From positions 62,001 to 126,000 of the forward strand of contig JAFDYU010000008.1 of NCBI GenBank assembly GCA_018267285.1: DNA of 64,000 nucleotides, read 5' to 3'. The DNA is from Bacteroidota bacterium (lineage in GTDB: Bacteria > Bacteroidota > Bacteroidia > Cytophagales > Cyclobacteriaceae). The stretch's first letter is position 1; each line of letters begins with the position of its first letter. Position numbers and translations under genes: made by a program. Positions 17,884 through 26,296 of the stretch are shown one piece after another. The notes beneath the pieces were generated by a model that ran no database searches, had not been told where the DNA came from, and worked only from the letters and a program-made list of their open reading frames with translations.

Positions 17884-18696
17884 ATGTCAAATAACCTGTT
17901 GAAAGGAAAACGCGGGGTCATTTTCGGAGCCCTTGATGAAAACTCAATCGCCTGGAAAACGGCTTTAAAAGTATACGAAGAAGGAGGCAAGTTTACGCTT
18001 ACCAACGCCCCCATTGCCATGCGCATGGGCAAGATCAACGAACTGGCCAAAACGTGTGGTGCTGAGGTGATTCCGGCCGATGCTACTTCCGAACAAGACC
18101 TGAACAATTTGTTTGTAAAGTCGCAAGAGATATTGGGCGGCAAACTGGATTTTGTGCTTCATTCAATCGGCATGAGCCCCAACATCCGCAAGGGCAAAGA
18201 ATACGGAGACATGAATTACGAATGGTATTTGAAGACGCTGGACATCTCGGCTCTTTCGTTTCATAAAATTTTGCAGACCTGCGAAAAACTCGATGCACTG
18301 AACGAACACGCCTCGGTGGTGGGTTTAAGTTACATTGCTGCTCAGCGTGCGTACCCCGATTACACGGATATGGCACAAGCCAAAGCCATGCTCGAATCGG
18401 TGGCGCGCAGTTATGGCCAGCGTTATGGCGTGAAGAAAAAAGTGCGCGTCAATACCATTTCGCAATCGCCTACCAAAACTACGGCCGGTGCGGGCATCTC
18501 GGGTTTCGATGTGTTTTTTGATTATGCCGAGATGATGTCGCCCCTGGGCAATGCCTCGGCCGAAGATTGTGCCAACTACATTGTGGTGATGTTCTCCGAC
18601 CTTACGCGCATGGTAACCATGCAAAACCTGATGCACGATGGGGGCTTTTCTTCTTCGGGCATCACGCAGAATTTAATTGAAAGACTTACGAAATAA
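17884..18696 (+). CDS. fabI: Enoyl-[acyl-carrier-protein] reductase (NADH)
   Basis: A 270-residue short-chain dehydrogenase/reductase of the FabI type. It reduces trans-2-enoyl-ACP in the last step of each fatty acid elongation cycle. The start GKRGVIFGALDENSIAW is the FabI cofactor motif and the catalytic pair is Tyr160-x6-Lys167 in YPDYTDMAQAK, with Tyr150 also conserved. Length fits the family. It is followed by ispE after 71 bases that hold an inverted repeat. Confidence 0.95.
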   Translation: MSNNLLKGKRGVIFGALDENSIAWKTALKVYEEGGKFTLTNAPIAMRMGKINELAKTCGAEVIPADATSEQDLNNLFVKSQEILGGKLDFVLHSIGMSPNIRKGKEYGDMNYEWYLKTLDISALSFHKILQTCEKLDALNEHASVVGLSYIAAQRAYPDYTDMAQAKAMLESVARSYGQRYGVKKKVRVNTISQSPTKTTAGAGISGFDVFFDYAEMMSPLGNASAEDCANYIVVMFSDLTRMVTMQNLMHDGGFSSSGITQNLIERLTK

Positions 18697-18709
18697 TTAT
18701 CCGTTATCA

Positions 18710-18755
18710 GTTAATCGTTAGTAGTGTCACCTGTGATTAACGATTAACGATTAAC
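18710..18755. repeat. Inverted repeat and GATTAAC tandem repeat between fabI and ispE
   Basis: GTTAATCGTTA (18710-18720) is a perfect 11-base inverted match to TAACGATTAAC (18738-18748). The right arm lies inside three tandem copies of GATTAAC (18735-18755). There is no T-run after it, so termination is not supported. It could be a protein-binding site or a chance AT-rich expansion. Confidence 0.55.
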
Positions 18756-18767
18756 CGTTAACGAAAT

Positions 18768-19577
18768 ATGGTTGCCTTTCCTTTTGCTAAAATAAACCTA
18801 GGGCTGCATATTCTTTCCAAACGCACCGATGGTTTCCACAATATTGAAACCTGTTTTTATCCGATTGGGCTTTGCGATATTTTGGAAGTTATACCTTCCG
18901 GTGATTTTTCGTTTACTCAATCCGGACTTGAGGTTGACGGGTTGCCGGGCGATAATCTTTGCGTTAAAGCCTATCACTTACTGAAAAAAGATTTTGCTTT
19001 TGGCGAAGCCCAAATCCATTTACACAAAATCATTCCGATGGGGGCCGGGCTGGGCGGAGGCTCATCTAATGCTGCCTTTACCTTGCGTTTGCTCAATCAG
19101 GTTTTTGAATTGAAAATGGAAAAAGAACAACTGAAAAACTATGCAGCACAACTTGGCAGCGATTGTTCTTTTTTTATCGAAGACCAGCCCATGATTGGAG
19201 TAGGCCGGGGCGAAATTTTGAATCACGCTCCGGTGAAGCTTAAAGGTTTTTTTTTAGTGTTGGTAAAGCCCGATGTTCATAGTTCTACACATGAAGCGTA
19301 TGCTTCCATTAAACCAACGGCCAACCGAAATTCAATCAAAGAAATTTTAAAACTTTCGATGCAAAATTGGAAAAAGGAAATTACCAATGATTTCGAGAAA
19401 ACGATTTTTGAAAAACACCCGATCATTGGCAAGGCAAAAGAAAAATTTTATTCTCTCGGAGCTACCTATTCGGGCATGAGCGGTTCAGGCGCAAGCGTGT
19501 TTGGCATCTTTGAAAAACCGATTGATTTGAAAAATGAATTCCCGGAAATGTTTTATTGGAGCGGGGAATTGAAATGA
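18768..19577 (+). CDS. ispE: 4-diphosphocytidyl-2-C-methyl-D-erythritol kinase
   Basis: A 269-residue GHMP-family kinase of the non-mevalonate isoprenoid pathway. It phosphorylates CDP-methylerythritol. AKINLGLHI at residues 7-15 and the ATP-binding PMGAGLGGGSSN at 90-101 are diagnostic, as is SGMSGSGASVFG near the end. It is probably co-transcribed with fabI. Its 3' end overlaps the convergent eamA-like gene by 25 bases. Confidence 0.95.
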   Translation: MVAFPFAKINLGLHILSKRTDGFHNIETCFYPIGLCDILEVIPSGDFSFTQSGLEVDGLPGDNLCVKAYHLLKKDFAFGEAQIHLHKIIPMGAGLGGGSSNAAFTLRLLNQVFELKMEKEQLKNYAAQLGSDCSFFIEDQPMIGVGRGEILNHAPVKLKGFFLVLVKPDVHSSTHEAYASIKPTANRNSIKEILKLSMQNWKKEITNDFEKTIFEKHPIIGKAKEKFYSLGATYSGMSGSGASVFGIFEKPIDLKNEFPEMFYWSGELK

Positions 19578-20461
19578 TGTTCAAAATTTCGTTTTAAGAA
19601 TGGATACAGTGCTACGGCTGTTAGAATAATAGAGGTGCCCACGTAAAAATTCCATTTCATAATTTCTTGTTTTCCAAAAATCAAAATCGCAAAAACAATT
19701 CCATACACCGGTTCGAGGTTCAGTGCGAGTTGTATAAAGAAGACCGAAAGCTTCTTGCTTAGTTCAATCATTTGCGAATACGCGTACACCGAGCAGACCC
19801 AGCCCAGCAGCATCAGGTAAAACCAATCAGTTGGTGACGGAAGCATTTGCAGCGAACCGTTCGAAATATATTTTTGATAAAATGGAAAGAAGGCCGCAAT
19901 TCCAACGCAAGCGGCAGCCATTTCATAAAAAGTTATGGTGAAAGAAGGTATGCGGGCTACCATCTTCGAGTTGATCACACTGAAAACGGCTGCGGTCAAA
20001 CCAGAGGTAATGCCGAGCAGCAAACCCAACGGGTAATCAAAATTGAAAGCGAAGATTACGTAAAGCCCGATCAGCACGGCAATGCCAAGCCCCACTTCCA
20101 TGGGTTGGATTTTTTTCCGTTTGGCGATTGGTTCGATCAATGCTGCCCAAAACGAACACGTAGCAAACCCAACCAAACTCACCGAAGGGTTGGATACCCG
20201 GCCTGAGCCAAAAAAAGTAAGCCAGTGGGCAGCCACAATCAATCCGGTTAAAGTTAGTTTCCAAAAATCTTTAGATGACGGAACTGCAAAGGAGCCTTTT
20301 CGCAATACGATGAGCGCAGCCATGCCGGTGGCGGCCAACAGGGTTCGATAAAAGACCATTTCAACACTGGGCAGCGAAATCAATTTGCCGAGTATGGCGG
20401 TGAACCCAAACAGGAAAACCAGAAAATGCAATTTGAAATAATCGGCCAGGTTGATTTTCAC
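19553..20461 (-). CDS. EamA/DMT-family transporter
   Basis: A 302-residue inner-membrane protein with about ten helices arranged as two EamA repeats, the standard drug/metabolite transporter layout. Known relatives export amino acids, nucleotides or other small metabolites; substrate here is unknown. The start codon is GTG, overlapping the stop of the LptF/G-type gene as GTGA, so it is the last gene of a three-gene operon. The C-terminus overlaps ispE. Confidence 0.85.
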   Translation of the reverse strand: MKINLADYFKLHFLVFLFGFTAILGKLISLPSVEMVFYRTLLAATGMAALIVLRKGSFAVPSSKDFWKLTLTGLIVAAHWLTFFGSGRVSNPSVSLVGFATCSFWAALIEPIAKRKKIQPMEVGLGIAVLIGLYVIFAFNFDYPLGLLLGITSGLTAAVFSVINSKMVARIPSFTITFYEMAAACVGIAAFFPFYQKYISNGSLQMLPSPTDWFYLMLLGWVCSVYAYSQMIELSKKLSVFFIQLALNLEPVYGIVFAILIFGKQEIMKWNFYVGTSIILTAVALYPFLKRNFEHHFNSPLQ

Positions 20462-21711
20462 CGTGGAACAAATTTATACATGCCCAGCGAAATGATGCCG
20501 AAGATGGTGTTTGGAAGCCAGGCCGCCACAATAGGTGTAAGCGAACCCGTTTCTGCAAAGGTGCGCGTCATGGTAAAAAACAAAATGAAAACAAAAGCGA
20601 GCAGAAAGCCCAGGGCAATTTGAAAGCCCGTACCTCCGCGGCTTTTCCGGGCCGACACAATCACGCCCATAAACACCAACACAAATGTGGTGCATGGTGC
20701 GGCAAAGCGTATGTGCCTTTCTACCTCGTAGGCTTCAACGCCCGTTGTTCCGCGAAAGCGCAGTTGTTCAATTTGTTTGCCCAGCTCGGGGATCGTCATG
20801 CCATCGTACTTGTGCGCATCGTTTTCGAAATCTTTGGGCGAGATGATTAGGGCAGTGTCGAGCGAATAACCGCTTTGTGCAATCCCTTTAAAGTCGATGG
20901 TTTTTTTTTCTTCTTTTTTTTCGGCAGTTGCAAGCTGTAATCTCTTTTTGTCTAAAAAAGATTGTTTGGTCGATGCCGGATCGGGAATTACTTTTTTTAC
21001 GATGATGGGCTTTTCAATTTGTGAAGTATCGGGCGTAATGGTGGAGGAGTCGTTGCGTGCTATCTGGAATATTTCGTCCACTTTTTTGCGCTTCCAGTAA
21101 TGAATCGTCCATTTTTGTTTCACACTGTCCCATTGAATATTATCGGCCGTTAGTTTTTCGATGAGCGTGTTGTGGTCAAACCGTTCGAGGCTAAATTGAT
21201 ACCCGGTGTTGGATTGATTGTTGTAATTCTGAATGAACAGAAAAACGCCCGGAGCGGTTTGCATGTGCACGTTGCGTTTCTCGAAGTAAAATTTATTTTG
21301 AAAGTATTGCATTTCAAACTCAAGGCGGTCGCGGTTGGAGTGCGGAATAACCCAGCCATTAAAAACAAAGCTGATGGAGGCAATAATAAACGATGCTATA
21401 AAATAAGGTACCAGCAACCGGGGGAAACTTATACCGCTGCTGAGCATCGCCACAATTTCGGTGTGGGCGGCAAGCCGCGAAGTGACGTAAACAATGGCAA
21501 TGAAACAAATGATAGGCGTGAGCAGGCCCGATATCCACGGGATAAAATCCATGTAGTAATTCAGGATAATATCCATGCTCAGTTTTCTTTCGGTAAACTT
21601 ATCCACCTTCTCGGTGATGTCGATCACCACAATGATGGCCACCAAAATCATCATCACGAAAAAAAACGTGGAGAGCACTTGTTTGATAATATAACGGTCG
21701 AGGAGTTTCAA
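20458..21711 (-). CDS. LptF/LptG-family lipopolysaccharide export permease
   Basis: A 417-residue YjgP/YjgQ-type permease. There are three N-terminal helices (about 12-32, 55-75 and 100-125), a large beta-jellyroll periplasmic domain (about 135-320, with a Lys-rich variable stretch KLEKK-like near 270) and three C-terminal helices. With LptB ATPase and a partner permease it extracts LPS from the inner membrane. Whether it is LptF or LptG cannot be settled. The start is TTG overlapping the tgt stop as TTGA. Overlap of tgt with an Lpt permease gene indicates one transcript. Confidence 0.87.
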   Translation of the reverse strand: MKLLDRYIIKQVLSTFFFVMMILVAIIVVIDITEKVDKFTERKLSMDIILNYYMDFIPWISGLLTPIICFIAIVYVTSRLAAHTEIVAMLSSGISFPRLLVPYFIASFIIASISFVFNGWVIPHSNRDRLEFEMQYFQNKFYFEKRNVHMQTAPGVFLFIQNYNNQSNTGYQFSLERFDHNTLIEKLTADNIQWDSVKQKWTIHYWKRKKVDEIFQIARNDSSTITPDTSQIEKPIIVKKVIPDPASTKQSFLDKKRLQLATAEKKEEKKTIDFKGIAQSGYSLDTALIISPKDFENDAHKYDGMTIPELGKQIEQLRFRGTTGVEAYEVERHIRFAAPCTTFVLVFMGVIVSARKSRGGTGFQIALGFLLAFVFILFFTMTRTFAETGSLTPIVAAWLPNTIFGIISLGMYKFVPR

Positions 21712-22838
21712 AGCCTAGTCGATACTTGTTTCACCATTTTGTTTTTCCATTCCACAAATGTGCCCTCTTCAATTTTTTGGCGGGCTTGTTTCACCAGCCA
21801 AAGATAGAAAGTCAGGTTGTGCACAGAAGCAATTTGCGCGCCTAAAATTTCTTTGGAGATGATGAGGTGCCTTAAATAGGCTTTTGAATGGAAGGTGCTG
21901 GCATAACCGCCTAACTCCATATCTATGGGGCTGTGATCGTTTTTCCATTGCTCGTTGCGGATGTTGATAATACCTTGTGTGGTGAAGAGCATGCCGTTGC
22001 GGGCGTTGCGTGTGGGCATAACGCAGTCGAACATATCAATGCCGAGGGCGATGCACTCCAAAATATTCTCGGGCGTACCCACGCCCATAAGGTAACGCGG
22101 CTTGTCTTTGGGTAAAATAGAACACACCAGGCCGGTCATTTCGTACATCATTTCGTGGGGCTCGCCCACCGATAGCCCCCCGATAGCGTTGCCTTGTTGG
22201 TTTTGAGAGGTAACATACTCAGCCGACTGCACGCGTAAATCTTTGTAAACACTTCCCTGCACAATGGGGAACAGTGCCTGATCGAATTTATATTTCGGTT
22301 GGGTAGAATCAATCCGGTCAATGCATCGCTTCAGCCATCGGTGGGTTAGGTCCATCGAACTCTTGGCGTAATTGTATTCGCAGGGGTAGGGTGTACATTC
22401 ATCAAATGCCATGATGATGTCTGCCCCGATGGTACGTTCAATGTCCATCACGCGTTCGGGCGTGAAAATATGCTTAGAGCCATCGATGTGCGATTTAAAA
22501 ACCACACCTTCTTCGGTAATTTTTCTGTTCTCACCCAACGAGTAAACTTGGTAGCCACCGCTGTCGGTTAATATCGGGCGGTTCCAACCATTAAAGCGAT
22601 GCAGACCTCCCGCAGTTTCGAGTACCTCCAACCCCGGGCGCAGGTAAAGGTGATAGGTGTTGCCTAAAATTATTTGAGCATTAATATCGTTTTCGAGTTC
22701 GCTCTGGTGTACGGCTTTTACCGATCCGGCTGTACCTACAGGCATGAAAATAGGTGTTGGTATCTGCCCGTGATCGGTGGCGATCCATCCGGCTCGGGCG
22801 TGCGAGGCGGGGTCGGTGGCGGTAAGGCTAAAATTCAT
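21708..22838 (-). CDS. tgt: tRNA-guanine transglycosylase (queuine/preQ1 insertion)
   Basis: A 376-residue TIM-barrel enzyme that replaces guanine-34 of certain tRNAs with a queuosine precursor. Motifs include LTDSGGYQVYSL, GADIIMAFDECTPYP and MPTRNARNGMLFT. The position that normally carries the zinc cysteines (CxCxxC) reads ELGGYAS, so all three are missing, while the fourth ligand, His in SVHNL, remains. The protein is otherwise full length. It heads the operon with the Lpt permease and EamA genes. Confidence 0.93.
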   Translation of the reverse strand: MNFSLTATDPASHARAGWIATDHGQIPTPIFMPVGTAGSVKAVHQSELENDINAQIILGNTYHLYLRPGLEVLETAGGLHRFNGWNRPILTDSGGYQVYSLGENRKITEEGVVFKSHIDGSKHIFTPERVMDIERTIGADIIMAFDECTPYPCEYNYAKSSMDLTHRWLKRCIDRIDSTQPKYKFDQALFPIVQGSVYKDLRVQSAEYVTSQNQQGNAIGGLSVGEPHEMMYEMTGLVCSILPKDKPRYLMGVGTPENILECIALGIDMFDCVMPTRNARNGMLFTTQGIINIRNEQWKNDHSPIDMELGGYASTFHSKAYLRHLIISKEILGAQIASVHNLTFYLWLVKQARQKIEEGTFVEWKNKMVKQVSTRL

Positions 22839-22846
22839 GAAAACGG

Positions 22847-22854
22847 CAAAGTTA
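22847..22854 (-). promoter_or_regulatory. Candidate -7 element for tgt
   Basis: TAACTTTG on the minus strand matches TAnnTTTG exactly and ends eight bases before the tgt ATG. There is no upstream TTG at the normal distance, so this is tentative and would imply a very short leader. Confidence 0.35.
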
Positions 22855-22880
22855 AATCTTTTCGATGTTGGTTAAGCCTT

Positions 22881-22888
22881 TATCTTTG
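22881..22888 (+). promoter_or_regulatory. Candidate -7 element for the GT2/sigma operon
   Basis: TATCTTTG matches the consensus TAnnTTTG and lies 23 bases before the TTG start at 22912. It is back to back with the tgt element, so the two operons may share control. Confidence 0.4.
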
Positions 22889-22911
22889 TTCGTTTTTTTA
22901 ATAAACATACC

Positions 22912-24009
22912 TTGACGCTCACTATTATTTGTCTTGCTGTACTTGGCATTCAGATCATCTATTTGTTGTTGTTTCTTTTTGCTTTTCGAAAACAGGATTT
23001 AACAGAAGTGGCCGATCGGCCGGGCGTTTCGGTTATCGTTTGTGCGCACGATGAAGAAGAAAACTTGCGTGAACTGATTCCGATTTTGTTGAAACAAAAC
23101 TACAGCCGGTTTGAGATCATTATTGTGGAAGACCGCTGCAACGATGGCACGTACGATTATCTTCGGCAGGCCACGCAAGAACACCACCGCCTGAAAATGG
23201 TGCGTGTTACGTTTAAACCCGATCACATCAACGGTAAAAAATTTGCGCTAACGCTGGGCATTAAGGCCGCTCAATACGATTGGGTATTGTTGACCGATGC
23301 CGATTGCAGGCCCGCATCGGAAAACTGGATTGACGCGATGATGGAAAAAAATCAACTACAAACTCAAATTGTGCTTGGGTTCTCACCCTATCTAAAAAGG
23401 AAAGGCCTGCTAAACGCATTCATTCGCTTCGAGTCTTTTCTAGCGGGCATCCAGTTTGTTAGCCTTGCACGGTTGGGCAAACCCTATATGGGCGTAGGCC
23501 GCAACCTGGCTTACCGAAAAGAATTATTCCTCAGTAACAAAGGCTTTAACGAACATCTGGGCATCACCGGTGGCGATGACGACCTGTTTGTAAATCGCCA
23601 CGCTACATCGGAAAATACGCTTGTGCGGATAGGAACTGAATCCTTGGTGTTTTCAAAACCAAAAAACACCTGGAAGGAATTTTTCCATCAAAAACTGCGG
23701 CACTTGTCGGTGGGCAAGCGATATAAATTATCCGATCGGTTGATTCTCGGGTTGTTTTCTTTTACCTGGATACTGAGTTGGCTTTGGGTTGTGCCGGTTG
23801 CGCCATTCGCAGCCGAAATAAAGCTCATCTTGGCTTTATTTTTGTTAAGATGGATAACACTATCGGCTGTGATGCACTTTTTGCCACGCCAATTAGGAAC
23901 TCCGTTTGAAGCCTGGAAAACACCGTTTTTAGATTTTATGTTTGCCTTTTATTACCTTGTCGTTGGTGCGAAGGCATTGATCGTTAAAAAAGTAAAATGG
24001 AAGAGTTAG
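22912..24009 (+). CDS. Glycosyltransferase family 2, membrane-bound
   Basis: A 365-residue GT-A enzyme. One N-terminal helix (2-22) precedes a catalytic domain with VSVIVCAHDEEENL, the DxD-like TDADC and EDRCND, then two or three C-terminal helices (about 278-345). It probably transfers a sugar to a lipid or polysaccharide at the inner membrane; acceptor unknown. No in-frame ATG precedes the family motif, so the TTG at 22912 is used as start. It overlaps the sigma factor gene by 13 bases. Confidence 0.87.
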   Translation: MTLTIICLAVLGIQIIYLLLFLFAFRKQDLTEVADRPGVSVIVCAHDEEENLRELIPILLKQNYSRFEIIIVEDRCNDGTYDYLRQATQEHHRLKMVRVTFKPDHINGKKFALTLGIKAAQYDWVLLTDADCRPASENWIDAMMEKNQLQTQIVLGFSPYLKRKGLLNAFIRFESFLAGIQFVSLARLGKPYMGVGRNLAYRKELFLSNKGFNEHLGITGGDDDLFVNRHATSENTLVRIGTESLVFSKPKNTWKEFFHQKLRHLSVGKRYKLSDRLILGLFSFTWILSWLWVVPVAPFAAEIKLILALFLLRWITLSAVMHFLPRQLGTPFEAWKTPFLDFMFAFYYLVVGAKALIVKKVKWKS

Positions 24010-24611
24010 ACGAAGGTCGGTTCTCGCAGAAGGCCCTGGAAGATTTTAAACTAATTGATATGGCCGTGGGCGGTGATGATAAAGCCTACGGTAAATTATT
24101 GATGCGCTACCGCAGAGCAGTGTACCACATGATTTTGAAAATGGTGCGCAACATAGACGATGCCGAAGATCTAACGATGGAGTCGTTCAGCAAGGCCTTC
24201 CGCAGTCTTCATCGGTTTAAAAAAGATTTTACCTTCAGCACCTGGTTGTTTCGCATCGCCACCAACAACACGATCGATCATATCCGCAAAAAGAAAATCA
24301 ACACACTAAGCATTGAAAACACCTATACCGATGATGACGGCCAATCGGTTGGGATTGACGTGCCCGATGCCAACAACCCCGACCCGCAAGAGGAGGCCAT
24401 CCGCTCGCAAAAAGAAGAGCTTATTCAATTGTATGTAGGTATGCTTCCGGCCAAATATCAAAAACTGGTGAGGTTGCGTTACTTTCACGAACTGAGCTAC
24501 GAAGAAATTGCCGAAGAGCTGGATGCTCCGTTGGGCACGGTAAAAGCACAACTGCACCGCGCGCGCGAGCTGATGTACGATTTGGTGAAGAACAACAAAG
24601 AACATTTGTAA
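23997..24611 (+). CDS. ECF-type RNA polymerase sigma factor
   Basis: A 204-residue sigma-70 factor of the extracytoplasmic-function type. Region 2 spans about 27-95 (DAEDLTMESFSKAFRSL, FSTWLFRIATNNTIDHIRKKK) and region 4 about 135-190 (LPAKYQKLVRLRYFHELSYEEIA, GTVKAQLHRARELM). No anti-sigma gene is adjacent; the next gene is a short membrane protein. The first codons lie inside the glycosyltransferase gene, so the two are translated from one message. Target promoters are unknown. Confidence 0.93.
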   Translation: MEELDEGRFSQKALEDFKLIDMAVGGDDKAYGKLLMRYRRAVYHMILKMVRNIDDAEDLTMESFSKAFRSLHRFKKDFTFSTWLFRIATNNTIDHIRKKKINTLSIENTYTDDDGQSVGIDVPDANNPDPQEEAIRSQKEELIQLYVGMLPAKYQKLVRLRYFHELSYEEIAEELDAPLGTVKAQLHRARELMYDLVKNNKEHL

Positions 24612-24616
24612 TTGAA

Positions 24617-24702
24617 AGACCTGACGGACACATATCTTATGTGACTGTCAGGTTTTACAACCTGACTTGCCAATTCGTTTATGTCAGGTCGAAAGACCTG
24701 AC
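24617..24702. repeat. Tandem CCTGAC palindromes
   Basis: Two perfect eight-base hairpins lie side by side: GTCAGGTT/AACCTGAC at 24647-24666 with loop TTAC, and GTCAGGTC/GACCTGAC at 24683-24702 with loop GAAA. A third arm, ACCTGAC at 24619-24625, can pair with the first GTCAGGT. The 12-base unit GAAAGACCTGAC is present at 24614-24625 and 24691-24702. The core also appears at 13432-13487. Confidence 0.7.
24619..24656 (+). terminator. Possible terminator after the ECF sigma gene
   Basis: ACCTGAC (24619-24625) pairs with GTCAGGT (24647-24653), with a second inner stem CACATA/TATGTG, followed by only four T. The short T-run makes termination uncertain and the structure may belong to the palindromic repeat instead. 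Confidence 0.4.
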
Positions 24703-24736
24703 TGGCACATAACCTTGCTTACTTAATTATACTTCG

Positions 24737-25012
24737 ATGAGTAAAATTATGATTTACCAAACGAGCCTTTTCATAACGATGATACTTTTCATTGTTGGCT
24801 CTTTTATGAAAATTCAGCATTATACGTATGCCAATGATTGCTTTTCTCTCGCGTTGATTACCAGCATTGTTTTTGTATTTCTTGGTTTGCGCGATGCCTT
24901 TCAAGACAAGACAAACGATTCAATTGTAAAAATGATGTGGTTGGTAGGCTTTGTTTTCTTCTCTTGGTTAACCGGCCTGCTGTATTATCGTTCTTTCAAA
25001 AAAAAGAATTGA
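24737..25012 (+). CDS. Small membrane protein, unknown function
   Basis: A 91-residue protein with three membrane helices (about 6-24, 34-52 and 66-84) and a basic tail (RSFKKKN). The segment VGSFMKIQHY resembles the start of GldL, a motor protein of type IX secretion and gliding, but the protein is far too short to be GldL and lacks its long periplasmic region. I cannot assign a function. The 3' end overlaps the convergent tilS gene by 28 bases. Confidence 0.65.
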   Translation: MSKIMIYQTSLFITMILFIVGSFMKIQHYTYANDCFSLALITSIVFVFLGLRDAFQDKTNDSIVKMMWLVGFVFFSWLTGLLYYRSFKKKN

Positions 25013-26295
25013 AGCATTTGTTGGCTCGATGTGGTGATTTTAAACCGCTCGTCAATCCGGTAGCCCACCACCCAGGCTATTTCGCCACCCGCCTCTAAAA
25101 CCGTAATCGTTTCTTTTTCTGAAACCGGAATTTTTTGATCTATAAAAAAATCACTCAGCTTCTTTTTATGGCTCATCCCGAGTGGGTGAAAATAATCTCC
25201 GGCTTTCCACGTGCGCCAACACAATGGAAACTGAAGCTTGTCGCCATCGAGCAATGCAATTGAAGGGTTGTTTTCGAAAATAATTTGATCAACCTCAGTT
25301 ATTTTCATTTTTTTTTCCCCAAGACTTGCCCCAACTTGCCCGCGTTCAATTAAAACTTCATCTGCCTCACTTTCGATTTTTGAAATAATCAAATGCTCGC
25401 GGTCAATTACCAATTCAAATTTTTCGGCAAAGAATTTTTTCCCCGATTGTCCGTGAATGGATTCAATAATTCGGGTGCATTGATCAAGATTAAACCCGAA
25501 CGACTTGATCAAATTCCAAAGAAGCCCCGCTGAGTCAGTTCCTTCTTTAGAAAAATTAATTTGCTCACCTTTCTTTGTACGAAATTTTGCATTCCACTGA
25601 GCAATACCGATGCCCATCAGATTTACAGCACCTGTAATTTTTTCAATCGAATTCTGAAACGAATTTTCAAACGATGGATTTAATTCTTTCAGCAGCGGTG
25701 TGATTTTATGCCGCACGAAATTGCGCTGATAATCGTCCGAAGTATTGCTGCTGTCTTCGCGCCATTCAATTTTATTTTCACGTGCATAGATTTCAATTTG
25801 CGAGCGGGTGGCAAAGAGAAGCGGCCTTATTATTTTTTTATTTTTTGGTGCAATGCCGTCAAGGCCTGCCATGCCCGTACCCCGCACTAAATTCAGAAGC
25901 ACCGTTTCGATAGAGTCGTTGAGGTGGTGTGCCGTGGCCACGCAACTAAAATTATTTTGCAAACTCAGTTCGTCAAACCAACGGTAGCGGAGTTCGCGCG
26001 CTGCCATCTGAGTTGACCATGAATTGTTTTCAGCAAATTCTTTTGTATTAAACTGTTTCGAAAAAAAAGGAATGGAAAATTTTTGGCAAACGTGCTGAAC
26101 AAATTCTTCATCGCCATCGGATTCTGTTCCGCGCAATTTAAAGTTGCAATGCGCCACGCTCACGTTGAACCGGGCATCGTGGAAAAGACGGAGCATCACC
26201 ATTGAGTCGATACCACCGCTTACGGCCAAAAGTATTTTATCCGTAGAGGTGCAAAGATTTTTTTTTGAAATGTATTGAAGAAATTCTTCTCTCAT
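24985..26295 (-). CDS. tilS: tRNA(Ile)-lysidine synthase
   Basis: A 436-residue enzyme that changes C34 of the AUA-reading isoleucine tRNA to lysidine, so that it no longer reads AUG. The PP-loop SGGIDS is at residues 26-31, with RELRYRWF and ATAHHLNDSIET typical of the N-terminal catalytic domain. The C-terminal domain ends with LGMSHKKKLSDFFIDQKIP. It starts one base after the FMN reductase stop and is probably in its operon. Confidence 0.95.
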   Translation of the reverse strand: MREEFLQYISKKNLCTSTDKILLAVSGGIDSMVMLRLFHDARFNVSVAHCNFKLRGTESDGDEEFVQHVCQKFSIPFFSKQFNTKEFAENNSWSTQMAARELRYRWFDELSLQNNFSCVATAHHLNDSIETVLLNLVRGTGMAGLDGIAPKNKKIIRPLLFATRSQIEIYARENKIEWREDSSNTSDDYQRNFVRHKITPLLKELNPSFENSFQNSIEKITGAVNLMGIGIAQWNAKFRTKKGEQINFSKEGTDSAGLLWNLIKSFGFNLDQCTRIIESIHGQSGKKFFAEKFELVIDREHLIISKIESEADEVLIERGQVGASLGEKKMKITEVDQIIFENNPSIALLDGDKLQFPLCWRTWKAGDYFHPLGMSHKKKLSDFFIDQKIPVSEKETITVLEAGGEIAWVVGYRIDERFKITTSSQQMLQFFFLKER

Positions 26296-26296
26296 T

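Noticed and set aside
18735..18755. Three GATTAAC copies as a CRISPR or origin repeat
   Set aside because: The unit is only seven bases, has no spacers, and is not near dnaA or similar genes.
21172..21807. Antisense frame of 211 codons across lptF/G and tgt
   Set aside because: It is His-rich low-complexity translation opposite two confirmed genes.
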